Shown here: positions 8,221-18,206 of the stretch, one piece after another
How the letters are laid out: every line of letters begins with the position of its first letter
How positions within the stretch are numbered: position 1 is the stretch's first letter
Notes under the pieces: model-generated
The model's input: only the letters and a program-made list of their open reading frames with translations
Databases searched by the model: none
Told to the model about the DNA's origin: nothing
Assembly (NCBI RefSeq): GCF_019049625.1
Contig: NZ_JAFMOY010000123.1
Coordinates: 99,220-163,219, forward strand
Direction: 5' to 3'
Length of the DNA: 64,000 nucleotides
Source of the DNA: Rahnella ecdela
Lineage (GTDB): Bacteria > Pseudomonadota > Gammaproteobacteria > Enterobacterales > Enterobacteriaceae
Made by a program: the position numbers and the translations under genes

Positions 8221-9471
8221 ATGACTGACGATAATCACAATCCCGGACGACGACGCCTTCTTCAAACCGTAGCTGCCTCCTGGATGCTGAGTGTGAGTAA
8301 AATAGGTTTTGCCGCCAGCTCACAGGTCATCGCGGTACGCATCTGGCCTTCCTCGACGTATACCCGCATTACTCTCGAATCCAGCACTCCTTTAAAATAT
8401 AAGCAGTTTCTGCTCAGCGACCCGCCACGGGTGGTGATTGATATCGAGGGCGTGCATCTCAACAGCGTGCTCAAAGGCCTTGGCGAGAAAGTTCAGCAAA
8501 GTGATCCTTATATCCGTCAGGCACGGGTAGGGCAGTTCGATACTAAAACGGTTCGCATGGTGCTGGAACTCAAGCGGGCCATCAGTCCGCATGTTTTCAC
8601 GCTCAAACCAGTGGCGGAGTTTCATAACCGTCTGGTGGTCGACCTTTATCCGCAAGAAGGGGAGGTCAGTGTTCAGGATGATCCGCTGCTGGCGTTACTC
8701 GAAGATTACAATCGCGGGGATGTCGCAAGAACGTTGCCGCCGGAAACCGCCAAAGACGGGAAGGCAGGGCGCAGTCGCCCGCTGGTAATCATGCTCGATC
8801 CCGGACATGGCGGCGAAGATCCGGGTGCCATCGGCAAATATAAGACGCGTGAGAAAGACGTGGTGTTACAGATTGGCCGCCGGTTACAAAAGCTCATTAC
8901 GCGCGAGCCGAATATGAAAGCGTACATGACCCGCAATGAAGATGTGTTTATTCCGCTAAAAGTTCGTGTGGCGAAGGCGCGCAAGCTGCGGGCCGATCTC
9001 TTTATCTCCATTCATGCCGATGCATTTACCAGCCGGGCAGCCAAAGGTTCATCTGTTTTTGCGTTATCGACCAAGGGCGCGACCAGTTCGGCGGCGCGCT
9101 TTCTGGCACAAACCCAGAATGAATCTGACCTGATAGGCGGCGTCAGCAAAAGCGGCGACCGTTATCTCGATCATACGATGTTTGATCTGGTTCAGACGGC
9201 GACCATCAGTGACAGTCTGAAATTCGGTAAAGAAGTGCTGACGCGTATGGGCAAGATTAATCATCTGCATAAAAACAAAGTCGATCAGGCGGGATTTGCG
9301 GTGCTGAAGGCTCCGGATATTCCTTCGATTCTGGTCGAGACGGCATTTATCAGTAATATCAATGAAGAGAAAAAACTTCGCACTGCGCATTTTCAGCAGC
9401 AGGTGGCGGAATCCATTCTGGCCGGGATTAAAGCGTATTTCGCACAGGGCGGGATGTCTGCGAGGGGATAA
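8221..9471 (+). CDS. amiC: N-acetylmuramoyl-L-alanine amidase AmiC
   Basis: Cuts the bond between muramic acid and the stem peptide at the division septum; in E. coli it is activated by NlpD. The N-terminus has a twin-arginine signal ([15 protein letters not shown]), so export is by Tat. An AMIN domain (about 35-140) for septal targeting is followed by the zinc-dependent Amidase_3 domain (about 190-410). Zinc and catalytic residues are visible in [12 protein letters not shown] (His), KTREKDVVL (Glu), SIHADAF (His) and [10 protein letters not shown] (Glu). Length 416 agrees with the family. It diverges from argA and is followed by the convergent tRNA terminator. Confidence 0.97.
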   Translation: MTDDNHNPGRRRLLQTVAASWMLSVSKIGFAASSQVIAVRIWPSSTYTRITLESSTPLKYKQFLLSDPPRVVIDIEGVHLNSVLKGLGEKVQQSDPYIRQARVGQFDTKTVRMVLELKRAISPHVFTLKPVAEFHNRLVVDLYPQEGEVSVQDDPLLALLEDYNRGDVARTLPPETAKDGKAGRSRPLVIMLDPGHGGEDPGAIGKYKTREKDVVLQIGRRLQKLITREPNMKAYMTRNEDVFIPLKVRVAKARKLRADLFISIHADAFTSRAAKGSSVFALSTKGATSSAARFLAQTQNESDLIGGVSKSGDRYLDHTMFDLVQTATISDSLKFGKEVLTRMGKINHLHKNKVDQAGFAVLKAPDIPSILVETAFISNINEEKKLRTAHFQQQVAESILAGIKAYFAQGGMSARG

Positions 9472-9532
9472 GTCAGTTGTGTGCGGGAAGGACGCGGGAA
9501 ATTCATTCCCGCTGTTCGCCGGAATTCAGATA

Positions 9533-9559
9533 CAAAAAAACACCCGTTAAGGTGTCTGA
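9533..9559 (-). terminator. Rho-independent terminator of the initiator tRNA operon
   Basis: Read on the minus strand, a short ACACC TTAACG GGTGT hairpin is followed by eight T residues. It lies 40 bp downstream of the last tRNA gene and also faces the 3' end of amiC. Confidence 0.8.
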
Positions 9560-9597
9560 TGTTTTCTTTGCTGCTTATTTAAGCTGACGTTAGTAGT

Positions 9598-9674
<77 letters not shown>

Positions 9675-9747
9675 TCCGTCACTACTTAGTACTGCTTTAC
9701 TGCATCACATTATCCGAACCGAGCATCTTCATACTTCAGTCTCGAAT

Positions 9748-9824
<77 letters not shown>

Positions 9825-9886
9825 TCCGTATACTGCTTTACTTCATCGTACAATTCAACTGAGCATTTCATGCATCGAAATCGAAT

Positions 9887-9963
<77 letters not shown>

Positions 9964-9977
9964 TCCGATGGAGGCGA

Positions 9978-10005
9978 ACTATACTCCCCATGAGATTTCG
10001 TGCAA
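9978..10005 (-). promoter_or_regulatory. Promoter of the initiator tRNA operon
   Basis: On the minus strand TTGCAC (-35, 10000-10005) and TATAGT (-10, 9978-9983) are separated by 16 bp, followed by a GC-containing discriminator TCGCC before the first tRNA. An AT-rich stretch (AATTAAAAAAAGGG) just upstream could act as an UP element. Such a discriminator is usual for stringently controlled stable RNA promoters. Confidence 0.8.
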
Positions 10006-10183
10006 CCCTTTTTTTAATTTATTCAAATAAAGCACTTAGTTGCTGGCTTTTCATCCACAAAATCGCCGTTTCATGTCCAATTTGGCTCAGTGCACTTTTT
10101 TCAGCTGTGGCAATTCCTTTCTGATAGGCCGTTTGTTATCGTTTCGCCAGTCATTTCCCTGAATGTAAGAGAGCGCGGCAATA

Positions 10184-11296
10184 ATGAAAGGACGTTGGAG
10201 TAAATATCTGCTGGGTGGTCTGGTGATAGCGGTATTGGCGGGATGTTCCTCGAGACCTACCGACCGCGGCCAGCAGTATAAAGATGGTCGTCTGGATAAC
10301 GCGCTTGAATACGTGAATGAGCCGAATGCGACAGGCAAACCGGTAAATGCGCTGGATTACTCCAATCAGGTTGCAGCCGTTCAAATTGCCTCTTCTTCTT
10401 TATATGGTCGTAATAACACGACATTCCAGGCCGTCGAGCAATGGTTACGCTCCGGCGCGGATACCCGCAATCTGAGTCAGTACGGCATCAGCGCATATCA
10501 GATGGAAGGCGCGGACAATTTCGGTAACGTCCAGCTGACCGGCTATTACACACCGGTGGTGCAGGCACGTTATACCCGTCAGGGTGAATTCCAGTATCCG
10601 CTGTACCGTATGCCGCCAAAACGTGGTCGTTTACCCGATCGCGCTTCCATCTATTCCGGTGCGCTAAGCGATAACTACGTGATTGCCTGGACTAACTCCC
10701 TGATGGATAACTTCATGATGGAAGTGCAGGGCAGCGGGTATGTCGATTACGGCGATGGTCGCCCGTTCATGTTCTTTGGTTACGCAGGCAAGAATGGTCA
10801 TGCTTACCGCAGTATCGGCAAAGTGCTGATCGACCGTGGCGAAGTGGCGCGTGAGAACATGTCTATGCAGGCTATCCGCCAGTGGGCCGATACGCACAGC
10901 GCGGCAGAAGTGCGTGAACTGCTCGAGCAGAATCCGTCATTTGTCTTCTTTAAACCAGAACCTTTCGCGCCGGTTCGTGGCGCAAGTGGTGTTCCGCTGA
11001 TTGCCAAAGCATCTGTGGCATCTGACCGTTCGCTAATCCCGGCGGGTACAACTTTGCTGGCTGAAGTGCCGGAGCTTAACGATAAAGGTAAGTTTACCGG
11101 TAAATATCATATGCGTCTGATGGTAGCACTGGATGTCGGGGGCGCGATAAAAGGGCAACATTTCGATATGTATCAGGGGATTGGGACTGATGCCGGTCAT
11201 GCAGCAGGATATTATAATCACTACGGACGCGTCTGGGTGTTAAAATCAGCGCAGAACGGCAAGCCGCTGTTCACGGCGTACGCGCCCTCTAACTAG
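10184..11296 (+). CDS. mltA: Membrane-bound lytic murein transglycosylase A
   Basis: Outer membrane lipoprotein that cleaves glycan strands of peptidoglycan, leaving 1,6-anhydromuramic ends. The lipobox LAGC is at residues 18-21 after a short hydrophobic signal. The family's catalytic aspartate is in LMVALDVGGAIKGQHFDMYQG near the C-terminus, within the double-psi barrel domain; the NVQLTGYYTPVVQARYT and YAGKNGHAYRSIGK blocks are also conserved. Length 370 against 365 in E. coli. Start ATG 10184 aligns with the E. coli MKGRW start. Confidence 0.97.
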   Translation: MKGRWSKYLLGGLVIAVLAGCSSRPTDRGQQYKDGRLDNALEYVNEPNATGKPVNALDYSNQVAAVQIASSSLYGRNNTTFQAVEQWLRSGADTRNLSQYGISAYQMEGADNFGNVQLTGYYTPVVQARYTRQGEFQYPLYRMPPKRGRLPDRASIYSGALSDNYVIAWTNSLMDNFMMEVQGSGYVDYGDGRPFMFFGYAGKNGHAYRSIGKVLIDRGEVARENMSMQAIRQWADTHSAAEVRELLEQNPSFVFFKPEPFAPVRGASGVPLIAKASVASDRSLIPAGTTLLAEVPELNDKGKFTGKYHMRLMVALDVGGAIKGQHFDMYQGIGTDAGHAAGYYNHYGRVWVLKSAQNGKPLFTAYAPSN

Positions 11297-11329
11297 ATTT
11301 CGACACAACGCACTGAGGTTTATCGTTTC

Positions 11330-12145
11330 ATGACAGCTACTTACTCCGACGCTTATCAGCAACGTTTTGGTGGAACTGCACGGCTCTACGGTCAGCAGTC
11401 ACTGGAGCTGTTTTCGCAGGCGCATGTCTGTGTGATTGGTATTGGAGGAGTGGGCTCATGGGCGGCGGAAGCGCTGGCGCGAACCGGCATTGGCGCCATC
11501 ACGCTGATTGATATGGATGACGTGTGCGTCACTAACACCAACCGCCAGATCCATGCCCTGCGTGAAAATGTCGGGCAGGCGAAGACGGAAATCATGGCGC
11601 AGCGCATCCTGGCGATTAATCCGGAGTGTAAAGTCACTTGCATCGACGATTTTATTACGCCAGACAACGTGGCTGAGATGCTCAATCAGGGGTTCAGCTA
11701 CGTGATTGATGCAATCGACAGCGTGCGTCCCAAAGCCGCGCTGCTGGCCTATTGCCGTCGCTATAAGATCCCGGTAGTCACGACGGGCGGCGCGGGCGGA
11801 CAAATCGATCCGACGCAGATCTCTGTCGTGGATTTGGCGAAAACCATCCAGGATCCGCTGGCAGCAAAACTGCGTGAGCGCCTGAAAAATGATTTTAATG
11901 TGGTGAAAAACAGCAAAGGCAAGCTCGGAATTGACTGTGTATTTTCCAGCGAACCGCTGATGTATCCGCAGGCCGATGGCTCAGTGTGCGCTTCACGGGC
12001 AACGGCGGAAGGACCGAAGCGCATGGATTGTGCTTCCGGTTTTGGTGCGGCGACGATGGTCACCGCAACGTTTGGGTTTGTCGCGGTTTCTCATGTCCTG
12101 AAGAAAATGATGGCGAAAGCACAGCGTCAGTCTCAGGCAGCCTGA
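11330..12145 (+). CDS. tcdA: tRNA threonylcarbamoyladenosine dehydratase
   Basis: ATP-dependent E1-like enzyme that cyclises t6A at position 37 of ANN-decoding tRNAs to ct6A. The nucleotide-binding [18 protein letters not shown] motif is near residue 35-50, followed by the acidic DMDD segment and NTNRQ. A hydrophobic C-terminal segment ([17 protein letters not shown]) suggests membrane association, as in E. coli. The gene ends inside the last codons of the convergent csdE (13-bp overlap). In E. coli TcdA (CsdL) works with the CsdA-CsdE sulfur-relay pair, and the three genes are neighbours here too. Confidence 0.95.
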   Translation: MTATYSDAYQQRFGGTARLYGQQSLELFSQAHVCVIGIGGVGSWAAEALARTGIGAITLIDMDDVCVTNTNRQIHALRENVGQAKTEIMAQRILAINPECKVTCIDDFITPDNVAEMLNQGFSYVIDAIDSVRPKAALLAYCRRYKIPVVTTGGAGGQIDPTQISVVDLAKTIQDPLAAKLRERLKNDFNVVKNSKGKLGIDCVFSSEPLMYPQADGSVCASRATAEGPKRMDCASGFGAATMVTATFGFVAVSHVLKKMMAKAQRQSQAA

Positions 12146-12579
12146 CGGGCAAGGGTGATCACGCCTCCAGCAAGAGCATTAAGTCCGCTCGAGCGACTGG
12201 TGCTGAGCTGCTCACGCAATCCCAACACATCAAATAACGCCAGCGGATCCCGCTTTAAGATCTCGTCTGGCGTTTTGCCTTCTACCGCCGTCAGTAACAC
12301 GGCCAGCAAACCTTTCACGATGCGACCTTCGCTGTCACCATAAAAATGCATCGTCCCGTTCTCTGCTTTCTCGGCACCCAGCCAGACCCGGTTTTCACAC
12401 CCTGACAGCTCATTTTTTGGCGTTTTCAGCGCAATATCCAGCGGTGGCAGGGATTTTGCGAGCAGGATTAACTGGCGGTAGCGGTCTTCCCACTGACGGA
12501 ATGACGCGAATTTTTCGGTCAGTGAGTTTTCAGTGATCTCGTGGCCGAAAGGATGTGGCGCTAACATGTTATTCCCCAA
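12133..12579 (-). CDS. csdE: Cysteine desulfurase sulfur acceptor CsdE
   Basis: SufE-like sulfur acceptor of 148 residues that takes persulfide sulfur from CsdA. The acceptor cysteine lies in [13 protein letters not shown] around residue 64. The gene follows csdA on the same strand with only 8 bp between, so the two form an operon. Its 3' end overlaps that of tcdA on the opposite strand. Confidence 0.94.
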   Translation of the reverse strand: MGNNMLAPHPFGHEITENSLTEKFASFRQWEDRYRQLILLAKSLPPLDIALKTPKNELSGCENRVWLGAEKAENGTMHFYGDSEGRIVKGLLAVLLTAVEGKTPDEILKRDPLALFDVLGLREQLSTSRSSGLNALAGGVITLARQAA

Positions 12580-12587
12580 ACAATGAA

Positions 12588-13793
12588 TTAATCGGCTAAC
12601 AAATCGAGGGCATATTTTACCGCACCGACCAGCCGCATAACGTCCTGTTCATTATTATACGGCGCAAATGATGCCCGTAATGTTCCGCTGATGCCCAGCA
12701 CATCCATCAATGGCTGAGCGCAATGCTGTCCTGCGCGCAAGGCAATCCCCTGTTCGGCCAGCAATGCGACCAGATCACTGTGATGTACTCCGGCGATATC
12801 GAATGCCAAAACAGAAGAATTCTGAGCGCGGAAACTGCGGAAACCTTCAATCTGCGCCAGCTGTTCTTCAGCCTGTTTCGCCAGTTGCTGGGTGTATTTC
12901 TCCGCTGCTTGCAGATCTACAGTCTTCAGCCATTTCAGGGCAGCAGACATCCCGATCACTCCGGCAATATTTGGCGTTCCTGCTTCGAAGCGGTGCGGAA
13001 TAGCCTGCGGCGTGAAACCCGTCATCGAAGCCTGTGTCAGCATTTTTCCGCCCCCCTGCCACGGCGACATACTCTCAAGTAACTCGGTTTTGCCATACAG
13101 CACGCCGATGCCGGTCGGCCCGTAAAGTTTATGACCGGAGAAAGCATAAAAGTCGATATCGAGTTGCCGTACATCTGGCGGGCAATGCACCACGCCCTGG
13201 GCGCCATCGATAAGAACGGCGGTGCCGTTTGCATGCGCCTGTTTAACGGCGCGGGCAATATCGGGCATTGCGCCGGTCACGTTCGACATTTGCGTCAGCG
13301 CCAGCAGGCGTGTTTTGCTGTTAAGAAGGGAAGAAAGGGCATCGATATCCGGTGTACCGTTTTCCTCCACCGGCAGCGTGACGACGTGCGCCTGACACTG
13401 TTGCGCCACCATCAGCCACGGAATGAGGTTCGCGTGATGCTCAGCCTGACTGACAATAATCTCGTCACCCGGCTGCAAACGCGGGCGCAGCCAGCTTTGT
13501 GCTACCAGATTTATCGATTCGGTGGTGCCTCGCGTCCAGACGATGTTTTCGCTATGCGGCGCATTAATCCATTCTGCGACCTGCGTTCTGGCCTGCTCGT
13601 ATTGTTCCGTCAGCGTTTGCGCTGCCCGATGCTGGCTGCGGTGGACGGTTGCGCCTTCCTGCGTATAGAAATTCACAGTCGCGTCGATCACCGCCTGCGG
13701 TTTCAACGCCGTCGCAGCGCTGTCGAGGTAACATTGTCCCTGAGACAACGCAGGAAAGTGCTGCCGGAAACCGGTGGGATTAAAGTCAGTCAT
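12588..13793 (-). CDS. csdA: Cysteine desulfurase CsdA
   Basis: PLP-dependent enzyme that removes sulfur from cysteine (and can release sulfite or selenium from analogues). The PLP lysine is in [20 protein letters not shown] near residue 222, and the catalytic persulfide cysteine is in [16 protein letters not shown] near residue 358. The 401-residue length matches E. coli CsdA. Histidine and aspartate PLP contacts are seen in [11 protein letters not shown] and [10 protein letters not shown]. First gene of the csdA-csdE unit. Confidence 0.95.
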   Translation of the reverse strand: MTDFNPTGFRQHFPALSQGQCYLDSAATALKPQAVIDATVNFYTQEGATVHRSQHRAAQTLTEQYEQARTQVAEWINAPHSENIVWTRGTTESINLVAQSWLRPRLQPGDEIIVSQAEHHANLIPWLMVAQQCQAHVVTLPVEENGTPDIDALSSLLNSKTRLLALTQMSNVTGAMPDIARAVKQAHANGTAVLIDGAQGVVHCPPDVRQLDIDFYAFSGHKLYGPTGIGVLYGKTELLESMSPWQGGGKMLTQASMTGFTPQAIPHRFEAGTPNIAGVIGMSAALKWLKTVDLQAAEKYTQQLAKQAEEQLAQIEGFRSFRAQNSSVLAFDIAGVHHSDLVALLAEQGIALRAGQHCAQPLMDVLGISGTLRASFAPYNNEQDVMRLVGAVKYALDLLAD

Positions 13794-13980
13794 ACGAAAT
13801 CAGATCCTTCGGCCTGAGTTAAAAAATGCAGGTTTTTTGTAACACAAGCCGCTTATTCATTTTAGGAATGGTTACCTGGAAATTTATCAGAGGTTTGTTA
13901 TGCTGAATTACGAAGACTAGAAGCATTAACCTGGAGTTTTACCAGGAATTTAAAGCATTTCAATCTGCAAGGAGTCTATG

Positions 13981-14202
13981 ATGAAGAAGATCGTCGCCGT
14001 AATTTCAGCTGCACTGCTGACGACAACACTTGCCGCCTGTTCGAGCAACTACGTAATGCATACCAACGATGGCCGTACCATTGTTGCTGAGGGCAAACCA
14101 AGCACGGACAGTGATACCGGTATGATCAGTTATACCGATGCGTATGGCAACAAGCAGCAGATCAATAAATCTGAAGTTAAAGAAATGGCAGAAGGGAATT
14201 AA
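13981..14202 (+). CDS. ygdI: Small lipoprotein, YgdI/YgdR family
   Basis: A 73-residue lipoprotein of unknown function. Signal peptide MKKIVAVISAALLTTTLAAC ends in an LAAC lipobox; the mature part is a single SH3-like YgdI/YgdR domain with SNYVMHTNDGRTIVAEGKP and YTDAYGNKQQINKSEVKEM blocks nearly identical to E. coli YgdI. Two ATGs are adjacent; the second (13981) is six bases from AAGGAG, the first only three, so I take the second. A hairpin follows at 14260. Confidence 0.93.
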   Translation: MKKIVAVISAALLTTTLAACSSNYVMHTNDGRTIVAEGKPSTDSDTGMISYTDAYGNKQQINKSEVKEMAEGN

Positions 14203-14259
14203 TCCCTCAGGTGACCACCCTGATTGTTTGAATCCGGGGTAACCTCACATTCTGCTTTA

Positions 14260-14300
14260 TGACAAAACCGGCTCTTCTTGCGATGAGGCCGGTTTTGTCA
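14260..14300 (+). terminator. Hairpin downstream of ygdI
   Basis: A 13-bp perfect stem (14260-14272 with 14288-14300, TGACAAAACCGGC and its complement) with a 15-nt loop. The descending arm contains TTTT but no T-run follows, so termination efficiency is uncertain. Confidence 0.6.
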
Positions 14301-14385
14301 CGTTATGCGCCCGCATAACGCTGTTATTGCCCTGACGTGCCCTGACGTGCCCAGTCTTGCCTGTCTGTCTTGAAAGAAAACAGGC

Positions 14386-14581
14386 AAAAAAAAGCACCGC
14401 AAATTGCGGTGCTGAAAAATCACTTTGGACAGACAGGGTAATGTACAGGAAGTGAAAAGTTTGTAGCATTCAAGCTACGTGTCTGGATCGCCAGACAATT
14501 GCAAACACAACATCACAACCACAAGCCAAAAGTATTTCAGCATCCTCATACCAATCTACTTTTCGTTCCGGCTCAGGAAGT
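14386..14581 (-). ncRNA. gcvB: GcvB small regulatory RNA
   Basis: About 196 nt on the minus strand, divergent from gcvA as in E. coli. The 5' end begins ACTTCCTGAGCCGGAACGAA, matching the E. coli GcvB 5' hairpin; a G/U-rich single-stranded stretch (TTGTGGTTGTGATGTTGTG, the R1 target-binding region) follows, then TTCACTTCCTGTACATTACC, and finally the terminator AGCACCGC AAATT GCGGTGC with eight T residues (14386-14412). GcvB is an Hfq-bound RNA that represses many amino acid and peptide transporter mRNAs when glycine is plentiful. A -10/-35 pair sits correctly upstream at 14588-14616. Confidence 0.95.
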
Positions 14582-14587
14582 GGCGCC

Positions 14588-14631
14588 ACTATAGGTTTTT
14601 GCCTGTACATCCTCAACGGACAAATTATAAT
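14588..14631. promoter_or_regulatory. Divergent gcvB / gcvA promoter region
   Basis: For gcvB, on the minus strand, TTGAGG (14611-14616) and TATAGT (14588-14593) are 17 bp apart, and the RNA starts 7 bp downstream. For gcvA, on the plus strand, TATAAT lies at 14626-14631 with a weaker TGTACA at 14604-14609 (16 bp away). The two promoters overlap, consistent with the known activation of gcvB and autorepression of gcvA by GcvA; I did not locate individual GcvA half-sites. Confidence 0.75.
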
Positions 14632-14708
14632 GTCTCGGATAAAAAAAACTAATGTCTAAAACCGTGGACAGTCGCTCCGCATACCGGCGAATAAGAAGTA
14701 TCCATTCT

Positions 14709-15629
14709 ATGTCAAAACGTTTACCGCCTTTGAATTCTCTGCGGGTATTTGATGCCGCAGCTCGCCACCTTAGTTTTACTAAGGCTGCCGAAGAATTGTT
14801 CGTCACGCAGGCCGCTGTTAGCCACCAGATTAAGTCACTTGAGGACTTTTTAGGGTTAAAACTGTTTCGCAGGCGTAATCGCTCATTGTTACTGACTGAA
14901 GAAGGGCAGAGCTATTATCTGGATATTAAGGAGATATTCTCGTCCCTGAATGAGGCAACGCGTAAACTTCAGGCGCGCAGTGCGAAAGGCGCTCTGACAG
15001 TGAGTTTGCCTCCGAGCTTTGCAATTCAGTGGTTGGTGCCAAGATTGTCTGGCTTTAACTCAGCTTATCCGGGCATCGACGTGCGCATCCAGGCTGTGGA
15101 CCGTGAAGAAGACAAATTGTCAGATGACGTTGACGTAGCGATTTTCCATGGTCGGGGCAACTGGCCGGGGCTGCGGGCCGAGCGTTTATATGCTGAATAT
15201 TTACTTCCGGTTTGTTCTCCTTCTTTACTGATGAGCGATAATCCGCTGAAGGAACCGGCAGATTTAAGCCACCACACTTTGCTGCACGACGCCTCCCGCC
15301 GCGACTGGCTGGCTTATACCAAACAGCTCGGCTTACAGCAGATCAATGTTCAACAGGGCCCCATTTTCAGCCACAGCGCGATGGTGGTTCAGGCCGCCGT
15401 ACACGGGCAAGGCATTGCGCTGGTGAATAATGTCATGGCGCAGACTGAAATTGAGGCCGGACGTCTGGTCTGTCCGTTCAGCGAAGTTTTGATCAGTAAA
15501 AATGCTTTTTATCTGGTTTGTCATGACAGTCAGGCAGAACTGGGTAAAATAGCCGCCTTTCGTCAGTGGATCCTCGCGCGTGCAGCCAGCGAGCAGGAAA
15601 AACTGCGCTTTCGTTTCGATCAGGCATGA
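14709..15629 (+). CDS. gcvA: Glycine cleavage system transcriptional regulator GcvA
   Basis: LysR-type regulator that activates the gcvTHP operon and gcvB in response to glycine. The N-terminal helix-turn-helix reads LSFTKAAEELFVTQAAVSHQIKSLEDFLG (about residues 22-50), followed by a periplasmic-binding-like effector domain. Start ATG 14709 gives MSKRLPPLNSLRVFDAA, the E. coli start, and 306 residues; a longer in-frame ATG at 14652 would add 19 unlike residues and lies in the untranslated leader. Confidence 0.96.
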   Translation: MSKRLPPLNSLRVFDAAARHLSFTKAAEELFVTQAAVSHQIKSLEDFLGLKLFRRRNRSLLLTEEGQSYYLDIKEIFSSLNEATRKLQARSAKGALTVSLPPSFAIQWLVPRLSGFNSAYPGIDVRIQAVDREEDKLSDDVDVAIFHGRGNWPGLRAERLYAEYLLPVCSPSLLMSDNPLKEPADLSHHTLLHDASRRDWLAYTKQLGLQQINVQQGPIFSHSAMVVQAAVHGQGIALVNNVMAQTEIEAGRLVCPFSEVLISKNAFYLVCHDSQAELGKIAAFRQWILARAASEQEKLRFRFDQA

Positions 15630-15723
15630 TGCCGGATTTCTGGGGATAGAATGTTCTGGGTCAGTTTATAGGACTGATTACTCAGGATTTTCATCGGCAA
15701 ATAACGATAACAGGTAACGTATA

Positions 15724-16119
15724 ATGACCAGTCGTTCAATGTTGATCTTCGCCGCAATCAGCGGTTTTATCTACGTCGCTTTCGGTGCCTTTGGCGCACA
15801 TGTGTTGAGTCAGTCACTCGGCGAAGCGGAAATGGCGTGGGTCCACACCGGATTAACGTATCAAAGTATTCATACACTGGCGGTGATGATTTTAGGTGTT
15901 GCGATGCAGCGCCAGCGTAATGTGTGGTTCTACTGGAGCAGCGCCTTTTTAGCGCTGGGAACCGTGTTGTTCAGCGGCAGCCTTTATTGTCTGGCTCTGT
16001 CGCATCTCCGTTTATTCGTTTTTGTAACTCCGATTGGCGGTACCTTGTTCCTGGTCGGTTGGATTTTGATGTTGATCGGCGCACTGCGCCTGAAGAAAAA
16101 GGCCGAACGCCATGAATAA
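15724..16119 (+). CDS. ygdD: Inner membrane protein, DUF423 family
   Basis: 131 residues with four hydrophobic stretches (about 5-25, 45-63, 70-90, 97-118) and a basic tail; the family has no assigned function. The conserved GAFGAHVL segment near residue 22 identifies it as the E. coli YgdD counterpart. Its last codons overlap the start of rlmM by 8 bp, so translation of the two is probably coupled. Confidence 0.92.
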   Translation: MTSRSMLIFAAISGFIYVAFGAFGAHVLSQSLGEAEMAWVHTGLTYQSIHTLAVMILGVAMQRQRNVWFYWSSAFLALGTVLFSGSLYCLALSHLRLFVFVTPIGGTLFLVGWILMLIGALRLKKKAERHE

Positions 16120-17218
16120 AGTTGCTCTCTACTGCCGCCAGGGTTTTGAAAAAGAATGCGCTGCAGAAATTACCGATAAAGCCGCAAAGATGGAAATCTT
16201 CGGTTTTGCCCGTGTTAAAGAAAATAGCGGATATGTGCTGTTTGAATGCTATCAGCCGGATGATGCTGACAAGATTGCGAAGAATTTACCGTTCCGCGAA
16301 CTGATTTTTGCCCGTCAGTTAATCGTGGTTGGCGAGTTGCTGAAAGATTTACCCCCGGAAGATCGCGTTTCTCCGATCGTCGGTATGGTGCAGAACGTGA
16401 TCACCAATGGCGGTGAGCTTCGCGTCGAAGTACCGGACACCAATGAAAGCAAAGAACTGACTAAGTTCTGTCGCAAACTGACGGTGCCGTTGCGCTCAGC
16501 GATGCGTGAATGCAAAGTGCTGGGAAAGAAAGAGAATGCCCTGCGCCCGGTGGTGCATGTGTTCTTTATCGCGCCGGGTTGCTGCTACGTGGGGTATTCC
16601 TACAGCAATAACAACTCACCTTTCTATATGGGTATTCCTCGCCTCAAGTTACCGTCCGAAGCCCCAAGTCGCTCGACGCTGAAACTCGAAGAAGCTTTCC
16701 ACGTTTTTATTCCTGCGGATGAGTGGGATGAGCGTCTGGCGAGTGGCATGTACGCGGTCGATTTAGGCGCGTGTCCTGGTGGCTGGACGTATCAGCTGAC
16801 ACAACGCAGCATGATGGTCACCGCTATCGACAACGGTCCGATGGCGCCAAGTCTGATGGAAACTGGTCAGGTTATCCACCTGCGCGAAGACGGCTTCCGC
16901 TACAAATCTACCAGTACCAAAAACTACTGGCTGGTGTGCGACATGGTAGAAAAACCGGCGAAAGTGGCGGCGCTGATGTGTGACTGGCTGGTCAACGGCT
17001 GGTGTCGCGAGGCGATTTTCAACCTGAAGTTACCGATGAAAAAGCGTTACGAAGAAGTGTCCAATATTCTGGCGCGCATCGACGAACGACTGAAAGAAAA
17101 TGGCGTGAACGCAGAGATCTTCGCGAAACAGCTTTATCATGACCGCGAAGAAGTGACCGTGCATATCCGCCGTTTCTGGTCGGCTATTGGCGGGCGTCGC
17201 GATGAGCGTGATCGCTGA
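16112..17218 (+). CDS. rlmM: 23S rRNA 2'-O-ribose C2498 methyltransferase
   Basis: Methylates the 2'-OH of C2498 in 23S rRNA before 50S assembly. An N-terminal THUMP-like RNA-binding region (about 1-170) precedes a Rossmann methyltransferase domain whose SAM site is [20 protein letters not shown] near residue 217. Catalytic lysine and aspartate candidates are in LVCDMVEKP and [10 protein letters not shown]. Length 368 fits the family (366 in E. coli). It ends before a palindromic repeat and its own terminator. Confidence 0.95.
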   Translation: MNKVALYCRQGFEKECAAEITDKAAKMEIFGFARVKENSGYVLFECYQPDDADKIAKNLPFRELIFARQLIVVGELLKDLPPEDRVSPIVGMVQNVITNGGELRVEVPDTNESKELTKFCRKLTVPLRSAMRECKVLGKKENALRPVVHVFFIAPGCCYVGYSYSNNNSPFYMGIPRLKLPSEAPSRSTLKLEEAFHVFIPADEWDERLASGMYAVDLGACPGGWTYQLTQRSMMVTAIDNGPMAPSLMETGQVIHLREDGFRYKSTSTKNYWLVCDMVEKPAKVAALMCDWLVNGWCREAIFNLKLPMKKRYEEVSNILARIDERLKENGVNAEIFAKQLYHDREEVTVHIRRFWSAIGGRRDERDR

Positions 17219-17222
17219 TACT

Positions 17223-17341
17223 CTTCATACTTCAAGTTGCTGATGCGTTGGCCGCCTGCGCTCACCCGAATCACTTACTCATGTAAGCTCATCGGGATTC
17301 ACTGACTTGCCGCCTTCCTGCAACTCGAATTATTTTGAGTA
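17223..17341. repeat. Intergenic palindromic repeat element (MITE-like)
   Basis: About 119 bp between rlmM and its terminator form an imperfect long palindrome. The ends pair (ATACTC...CAAGTTG at the left with CAACTCG...GAGTAT at the right), and an inner hairpin is formed by CCCGAATCACTTAC and GTAAGCTCATCGGG. I recall closely similar elements as very common between genes in Serratia, Yersinia and related genera; the identification is from memory, not from a search. It is non-coding and would form a stable stem in RNA. Confidence 0.7.
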
Positions 17342-17350
17342 TCTGATAAT

Positions 17351-17377
17351 GGCGTTTCTAATAAGAAGCGCCTTTTT
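17351..17377 (+). terminator. Rho-independent terminator of rlmM
   Basis: GGCGTTTCT / AGAAGCGCC stem with one G-T pair, AAT loop, followed by TTTTTT. Confidence 0.8.
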
Positions 17378-17387
17378 TACCCCCATT

Positions 17388-18140
17388 TTATGGCAGGCGC
17401 AGTTGCTGTAAGTTGCCGTCCAGCGCGACGTCGGTTTGCAGCGTTGAAACCCGTTTGCAGATATAAGCTTGTTCACGATGTTCCTCCAGCTTCTTACGCC
17501 ATTTTTCCGGCACGCCTTCGAGATTATCGTAAAGCTCATCCAGCGATCCGGTCTGCGTCAGTAACGTGACCGCAGTCTTGGGGCCAATCCCCGGTACGCC
17601 GGGAATTTTACTGCTGCTGATCCCCGCAAGCCCCCAGTAATCGGTCAGTTGTTGCGGCAGAACGCCAAAGGTTTCCTGCACAAAAGGCATGTCCAGCCAG
17701 CGTTTCTGGAAGTAATCGCGGATTTGAACATTTGGTGCCAGCAGCTGGCAGTAACCTTTATCGGTTGAAACGATAGTGACCTGATGTCCGCCGGACGAGA
17801 CTTTCGCGGTCAGCGTGGCCGCCAGGTCATCCGCTTCGTTACCTGCTGAATGCCAGCAGGCGATGCCATGCGCTTCGAAACCGGCTTTCAGACTGGGCAT
17901 TTCCGCGAATAAGTTTTCCGGCATTGGTGTGCGCCCGGCTTTGTAGTCGGGCAGGCTCTGATGACGCCAGCTGTCGGCGCGGTCATCTTCGTCGAAGACG
18001 GCAACGGCATGGGTGGGCTGAGTATGCTGAATCAGTTGCGCGATGGCGTTCTGGCAGGTAGTCAGACAGGGCGAACCCTGAACCGCATGAATACGGCGGA
18101 TCAGGTTGAGGGCATCGATAATCAGCAGATGTATAGCCAT
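17388..18140 (-). CDS. xni: Flap endonuclease Xni (exonuclease IX)
   Basis: Structure-specific 5' flap endonuclease related to the 5' nuclease domain of DNA polymerase I. Metal-binding carboxylates appear in [10 protein letters not shown] and [11 protein letters not shown], and a helix-3-turn-helix DNA-binding segment reads [16 protein letters not shown] near residue 190. I set the start at the ATG giving [13 protein letters not shown] (250 residues), which matches E. coli; four codons upstream there is another in-frame ATG. Confidence 0.94.
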   Translation of the reverse strand: MAIHLLIIDALNLIRRIHAVQGSPCLTTCQNAIAQLIQHTQPTHAVAVFDEDDRADSWRHQSLPDYKAGRTPMPENLFAEMPSLKAGFEAHGIACWHSAGNEADDLAATLTAKVSSGGHQVTIVSTDKGYCQLLAPNVQIRDYFQKRWLDMPFVQETFGVLPQQLTDYWGLAGISSSKIPGVPGIGPKTAVTLLTQTGSLDELYDNLEGVPEKWRKKLEEHREQAYICKRVSTLQTDVALDGNLQQLRLP

Positions 18141-18206
18141 GATAATCTCCATAATAAAGGCGACTCGCGTCGCCCTTAGATCTGCTTTAGAAACGTGGCT
18201 GAGGAG

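Noticed and set aside
13131..13817. 228-residue frame antisense to csdA
   Set aside because: Shadow frame, low-complexity composition, no homology recognised.
14257..14469. 70-residue frame on the minus strand
   Set aside because: Covers the gcvB terminator and 3' part of the RNA; not a gene.
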